A DNA stretch of 64,000 nt, taken from Antitrichia curtipendula. Lineage: Eukaryota; Streptophyta; Bryopsida; Hypnales; Leucodontaceae. Of the stretch, positions 60,073-64,000 are shown piece after piece; positions within the stretch are counted from its first letter, which is position 1; every line of letters begins with the position of its first letter. Position numbers and translations under genes: made by a program. The stretch spans positions 759,001 to 823,000 of the forward strand of contig OX579636.1 of NCBI GenBank assembly GCA_951230915.1. Reading direction: 5' to 3'. The notes under the pieces are model-generated. The model made no database searches. It saw only the letters and a list, made by a program, of their open reading frames with translations, and was not told where the DNA came from.

Positions 60073-62844
60073 TCATCTGACCAGTCTGGACTTCTTGACG
60101 GAAGATGGCAAACCAGATTTGCACTTACAATTCCTCTCGCTGGAGAGTAAATGGGCAAGTCCTTCCTTCTATGGAAATGCGGTCTTATAGGTAAATGTGT
60201 CTGTCAACTAGCTCAGGGATGGGCAATGTATTTCCTTTTTTCGAACCGTAGAAGAATTCCCCAGTTCATGCACTTCACTCGGTATGCAAGATTGAGGTCC
60301 TTGTGTATCAATAACCAAGACTGAATTATAATCGAAGGGTGTACATTTTAGGCATGACTATGCAAGGCCAGGTTACCATGTATAGATTTCTTGCAAGCAT
60401 GTATGTGTGAAGATGAAAATGAAATAGAGCTGTGAAGGAAAGTTGCAATGGGTTGCGTAACTGACCTCAACAACCGAGTCATGAGAAACGATGGCCACAA
60501 TATCAGTGCAAGAGAGAGTCCGCTGGCAAGCGACCTCCCACTTGGTTTTGATGGTGTCGATCACGTTCAGGCCTGTGATGGAACTGATATCAGCCAAAGA
60601 TCATTCACCGGAAATATTTTGAAGCCCTCTACTGTTCAACAAGATCGATCCGTTGCATCCCTACCACATTAAGAGATGAAATAGCACCGTCAGTACGTAC
60701 TCTAACACATAAATTTTGAGTTAAAATGGCGGTAATCCTTTACAACAGCGCATGAGGGGAACGGCAAAAAAGTACAATTTCTTCAAATTGGCCGAATTGA
60801 GGGCACCAAAACTGTGATTCCTCTGCACGAAGCTGCAATGTCTACGACTGGTATCTCAAAACCTACGGTGTGCACATGAAACTGCGAAGTTTGTGGGCAT
60901 AGATGTACACCTATTCAACAAAATGGAGGTTGAAAGAAGGAAACGAATGGAGATATGTCGTATCCAGTACCGTTAGTTTAACGAATTTTCCAGTGAAGAA
61001 GGAAATGAGCTGAAAACAATTGCTCGAGGTAGTCAATTGTCACTGTAGTTCTCCACTGTCCTACAAGGCTACAATGCCACTGCTCATCCAGTTCGGTTCT
61101 TCAAGAATCAATCCCTTGAGTACGCTAAGAAGTCCGTAGCAACCCTCACCACTCTTCACTTCTTCCGAATTCCGGCTGCACCTGCTGTAGAAGACGATTG
61201 TAGCAGCTCGTTGAAGTTCCCATGCAGAGGTAAGGATCCGCAGTCTTGCTAAGCACGCCTTCCGCGTCGAGGGCAATGACGGAAATCATCAACAAATTCA
61301 GCAGGCTGCCTATAATACGACAAACACTCCCTGTTCATTTCCATACCTTTTCATCAATGCAGTCCCCAACAGAATGTTCCCGTTTGACACATTGGTGAAT
61401 TTAAGTCGACAGTCACTTGTAGACCGCCGTCATTTAGGATGCTGCGGCCCATCTCATTGCCTTCCATGAAAACAAATTCCAAATTTAGCACGGCCCTTCA
61501 ATGCGCCTCCCTAAAATGAGGCCTTCTATGAAATTGAAGTCGTTGAAGTTTGTGCCAGGAATAGAATAGGTCAGAGAAGGATAAGTATGAGGTCGATTTC
61601 ACCTTCTGAATTTTACCATTTGCCGCAACGTGGACAGGCGCATGGGCGTCTCCACAGCTTTTTCTCGCACCATGGCAACACGACTGCTTGTCTTGTAATG
61701 CGGTCGACAAGCTGCCGGGCAGACTTGCTTCGAGAAACGTGCCTTATTGAAACCCTAATGTGCGAATGGATGAACTCTGTTAATCGAGGACTGAAGGTCT
61801 TCCTGTGCGACTGTTTTCTGTCGACCGGACTTGGCCTGCCGAAGTGCACGACGAGAGTACATTTCAGTCCCGACGGTGATGTGTGAGAGGCTTAATAACC
61901 TTCAGTGCTGCGGCCAGAGAAGGGAAATTTGTCCTGTTACGATTTGACGAAAGCTTCGCAAAGTTGCGGTATGCACGCATGATACAACTTCACAGACGCA
62001 TTCCTTATCAATTTGTTCAATTGCACTGGACAACTGCGAGAGTGAGGAGTTTTTCAACCCCACCGCAGGGCCAATCGGAAGTCCGAGCTGTGGTACCGTA
62101 ACGCAACTCCAAGCTGTAGTAACCGTCATTGAAGTGGGAAATAAGTCGACAGAGGTGGGCGCTTTCCGTCCGTGAGAGAGCGCACAACTACTAAGGAAGC
62201 CATCGTCAATGAAACGGCTATCTCTGCCACGATTCCAACTATGTTCTCAATGCAAGGGATCAGGTACTGTAAAACCACTCCACTTAACCTGTATCAAAGG
62301 ACTCTAAGACTGAGTTTGAATTGTGTAGAAATTAATTACTGCGAATGCTAAAAAGTTGTGAAGATGAAACAAACTGTTTGTTAGCCCTGCTATATTTCTG
62401 TAGCCCCACTGTAATAAGAGTGAGTATTTCCGGTTTGACTATGTCGGTGACTTCCTCCTTGAAGACAGAAGCAAGTTAACACTTGAAGAAGCGGCACATT
62501 TTAGACGGACATGCAATTTTGTAAATGAAGTTCATTTGTCAGTATAGGAGAACATCCATTGCTGAGATTGCCTTAGGGAACTTAATCGCTCATTTAGTTG
62601 AACAATATCTGAGAAGCATGGTAGTCATTCACTACCTGCAAGTGGAGTGCAGAAATGCTGGAGAGTGCATCGTCTACTTTGTTGAAGTTGACCACTACAT
62701 CTGACGACGCATCAAACATTGACAAACCGGTATTCAGACTGACTTAGGTGTTGTTACCTTGCAGAACCCTGCACATAATTTGAAAGAAGCGGACCTATTA
62801 TTTTTCTGGGCTTTTTTCCATGATCTTCCTCTTGGGAATTGCAG

Positions 62845-64000
62845 ATTTGCAGTGACAGTTATCAAAGGCTTGAAGAATGCCTTTCGCTCGATAGCTCTTT
62901 GGACTGGTGATCCATGCTTACAAGTTCAATACGATTGGTTGAATTGCTCCGTCGAGTCTTCTGCCTTAGTAAACGCAATGTATGTTTTATCCCTAACAGT
63001 TCTTTTTATATCAAACATATAAAGGCAGTGAATTTACACGGCTTTATTTCATGCCAAATTGTGGTTCTACAAGTGTACCTGGGGGCAGATGTATCGGATT
63101 AGGTGATTACTTCACCAAGTCCAAAGGTATTATGAAAAAATATTTAGGTGAAGGGGTCTTGCTTCCTAGTGTATGTGATTGACACTCATGATTTTCAAAT
63201 GTTCAGTAAGCTTCCCTCAGCAATATATGCGGCACATCCCGGATCAACAAAACGTTGACCAGCTTCACCACTCTGTAAGTTCTTCCTTTAATTTGTTTAA
63301 GCAATCTTCACATGACATGTTTACTTCTGCTTGATTTCCTTTCGTCATTGAAAAAGATGAAGGTTGTACTTTGAATTTCGTGGTCACATTATTTGTAGTA
63401 TCTTTTTAGTTGAGTCTCCGACTCTCCGTGTTCAAAAAAATGTAAGACTCCATGTTGACAGAAATCACAAGGGCTTGAGAAATCACAAGTGCTTGGGATA
63501 TCAGAGAACAGTTTGATTTCTAAAACTTTCAGCAAAGAGAGGATATTCTTCTGCTAGGATTCATTGAATTTTTTTCACATTAGAAGCAGAAGACTTTGCC
63601 TGTGCATACCTATTGACCATGTATGAACCTTTGATGGCCGGGAGATTAGAGGCACTTATATAACAATAGTCTTAGAGGTCAAATACCTGGCTGGATAGCA
63701 TAGTCGCTGAATATACAGGAGTTTTCAGGCCGTTCAGTCCGCATCTGTTTTGGTCTGTCATTCAGTCGAGAATCTATTGCACCAATTTATTAGTTAATCC
63801 AATGTGGAACAATGAATATGTTTGGGAATTAAAGGTAAAGGATTAAGCGGACCCTATTACTTTTGTTTCTGATTCCTTCTATTCAAATTTATGCTGCAGG
63901 TATCTGGAAAACAACGACTTCAGCAGAAACGTTCCGAAGGCTGTAGTGAGTCTGAAATCTGTCACATGATTGAACTTGTCGGCTCCATTTATGTTTTACT
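62845..64000 (+). pseudogene. Fragments of a leucine-rich-repeat receptor-kinase ectodomain, runs off the window
   Basis: 62845-62979 reads VTVIKGLKNAF, then LWTGDPC and YDWLNCS, and ends at a good donor (AAT|GTATGT). That W-GDPC..W.NCS pattern marks the segment between the malectin-like domain and the LRRs of plant LRR receptor kinases. About 63209-63274 reads YMRHIPDQQNVDQLHH before GTAAGT, resembling one LRR unit. 63900 onward, after CTGCAG, reads YLENNDFSRNVPKAVVSLKS, a clear LRR, followed by a TGA. The exon phases do not join cleanly and the last unit meets a stop, so this looks like a decayed or partly misread gene. No kinase domain is in the window. The orientation is opposite to the Tnp2 gene. 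A captured gene fragment inside the CACTA element and an independent neighbouring gene are both possible. Confidence 0.45.

Larger units (their letters stand above)
55441..62844. other. Probable CACTA 5' interior and spacer, no gene confirmed
   Basis: About 7.4 kb without a recognisable gene. Composition stays A/C-rich to about 60.7 kb, then becomes mixed and GC-richer at 61.1-62.2 kb. It contains a three-copy tandem repeat (58567) and a perfect hairpin (60010), both listed. The missing first exon and terminus of the CACTA element may lie here or further right. Confidence 0.45.

Overview
The window looks like nuclear DNA of a land plant: AT-rich, repeat-dominated and gene-poor, with spliceosomal introns and plant-type DNA transposons (PIF/Harbinger, hAT, CACTA with a Tnp2 transposase). 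The species cannot be named from sequence alone. The ParB-like/methyltransferase-like gene hints at a non-seed lineage, but that is inference.

Layout: 1-6893 is AT-rich sequence with a large foldback repeat (1-1610) and a 433-bp MITE (5055-5487). 6897-14598 is a complete PIF/Harbinger element with a TTA target-site duplication (TSD). It carries a Myb/SANT-like ORF on the plus strand and, convergently, a DDE transposase with two in-frame TGA stops. 16364-21252 is a complete hAT element with an exact 8-bp TSD; its transposase is broken by one frameshift. 21261-26340 holds MITE remnants and AT-rich spacer.

26370-32428 (minus strand) is a MULE-like transposase gene with a zinc-finger N-terminus, DDE-like core and SWIM finger. 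It is cut by a 2.2-kb non-autonomous CACTA element (29067-31262) whose removal restores the reading frame. 33902-38736 (plus) is an 11-exon gene for a roughly 1160-residue protein with a ParB-like motif and a degenerate, circularly permuted methyltransferase-like C-terminal half. It carries three in-frame TAG codons and is the most unusual gene here.

38737-44006 contains a GC-rich hairpin cluster and an 875-bp foldback element. From 44007 a large autonomous-type CACTA element runs rightward, with a four-exon Tnp2/DUF4216 gene on the minus strand (55440-49708). Its far terminus was not found. At the right edge (62845-64000) are plus-strand fragments resembling the ectodomain of a leucine-rich-repeat receptor kinase.

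Most coding content is mobile or derived from mobile DNA. Nearly all coding breaks are C-to-T type stop codons at potential CG or CHG methylation sites, as expected for silenced, methylated elements. Three unrelated proteins carry SUMO-interaction-like motifs.
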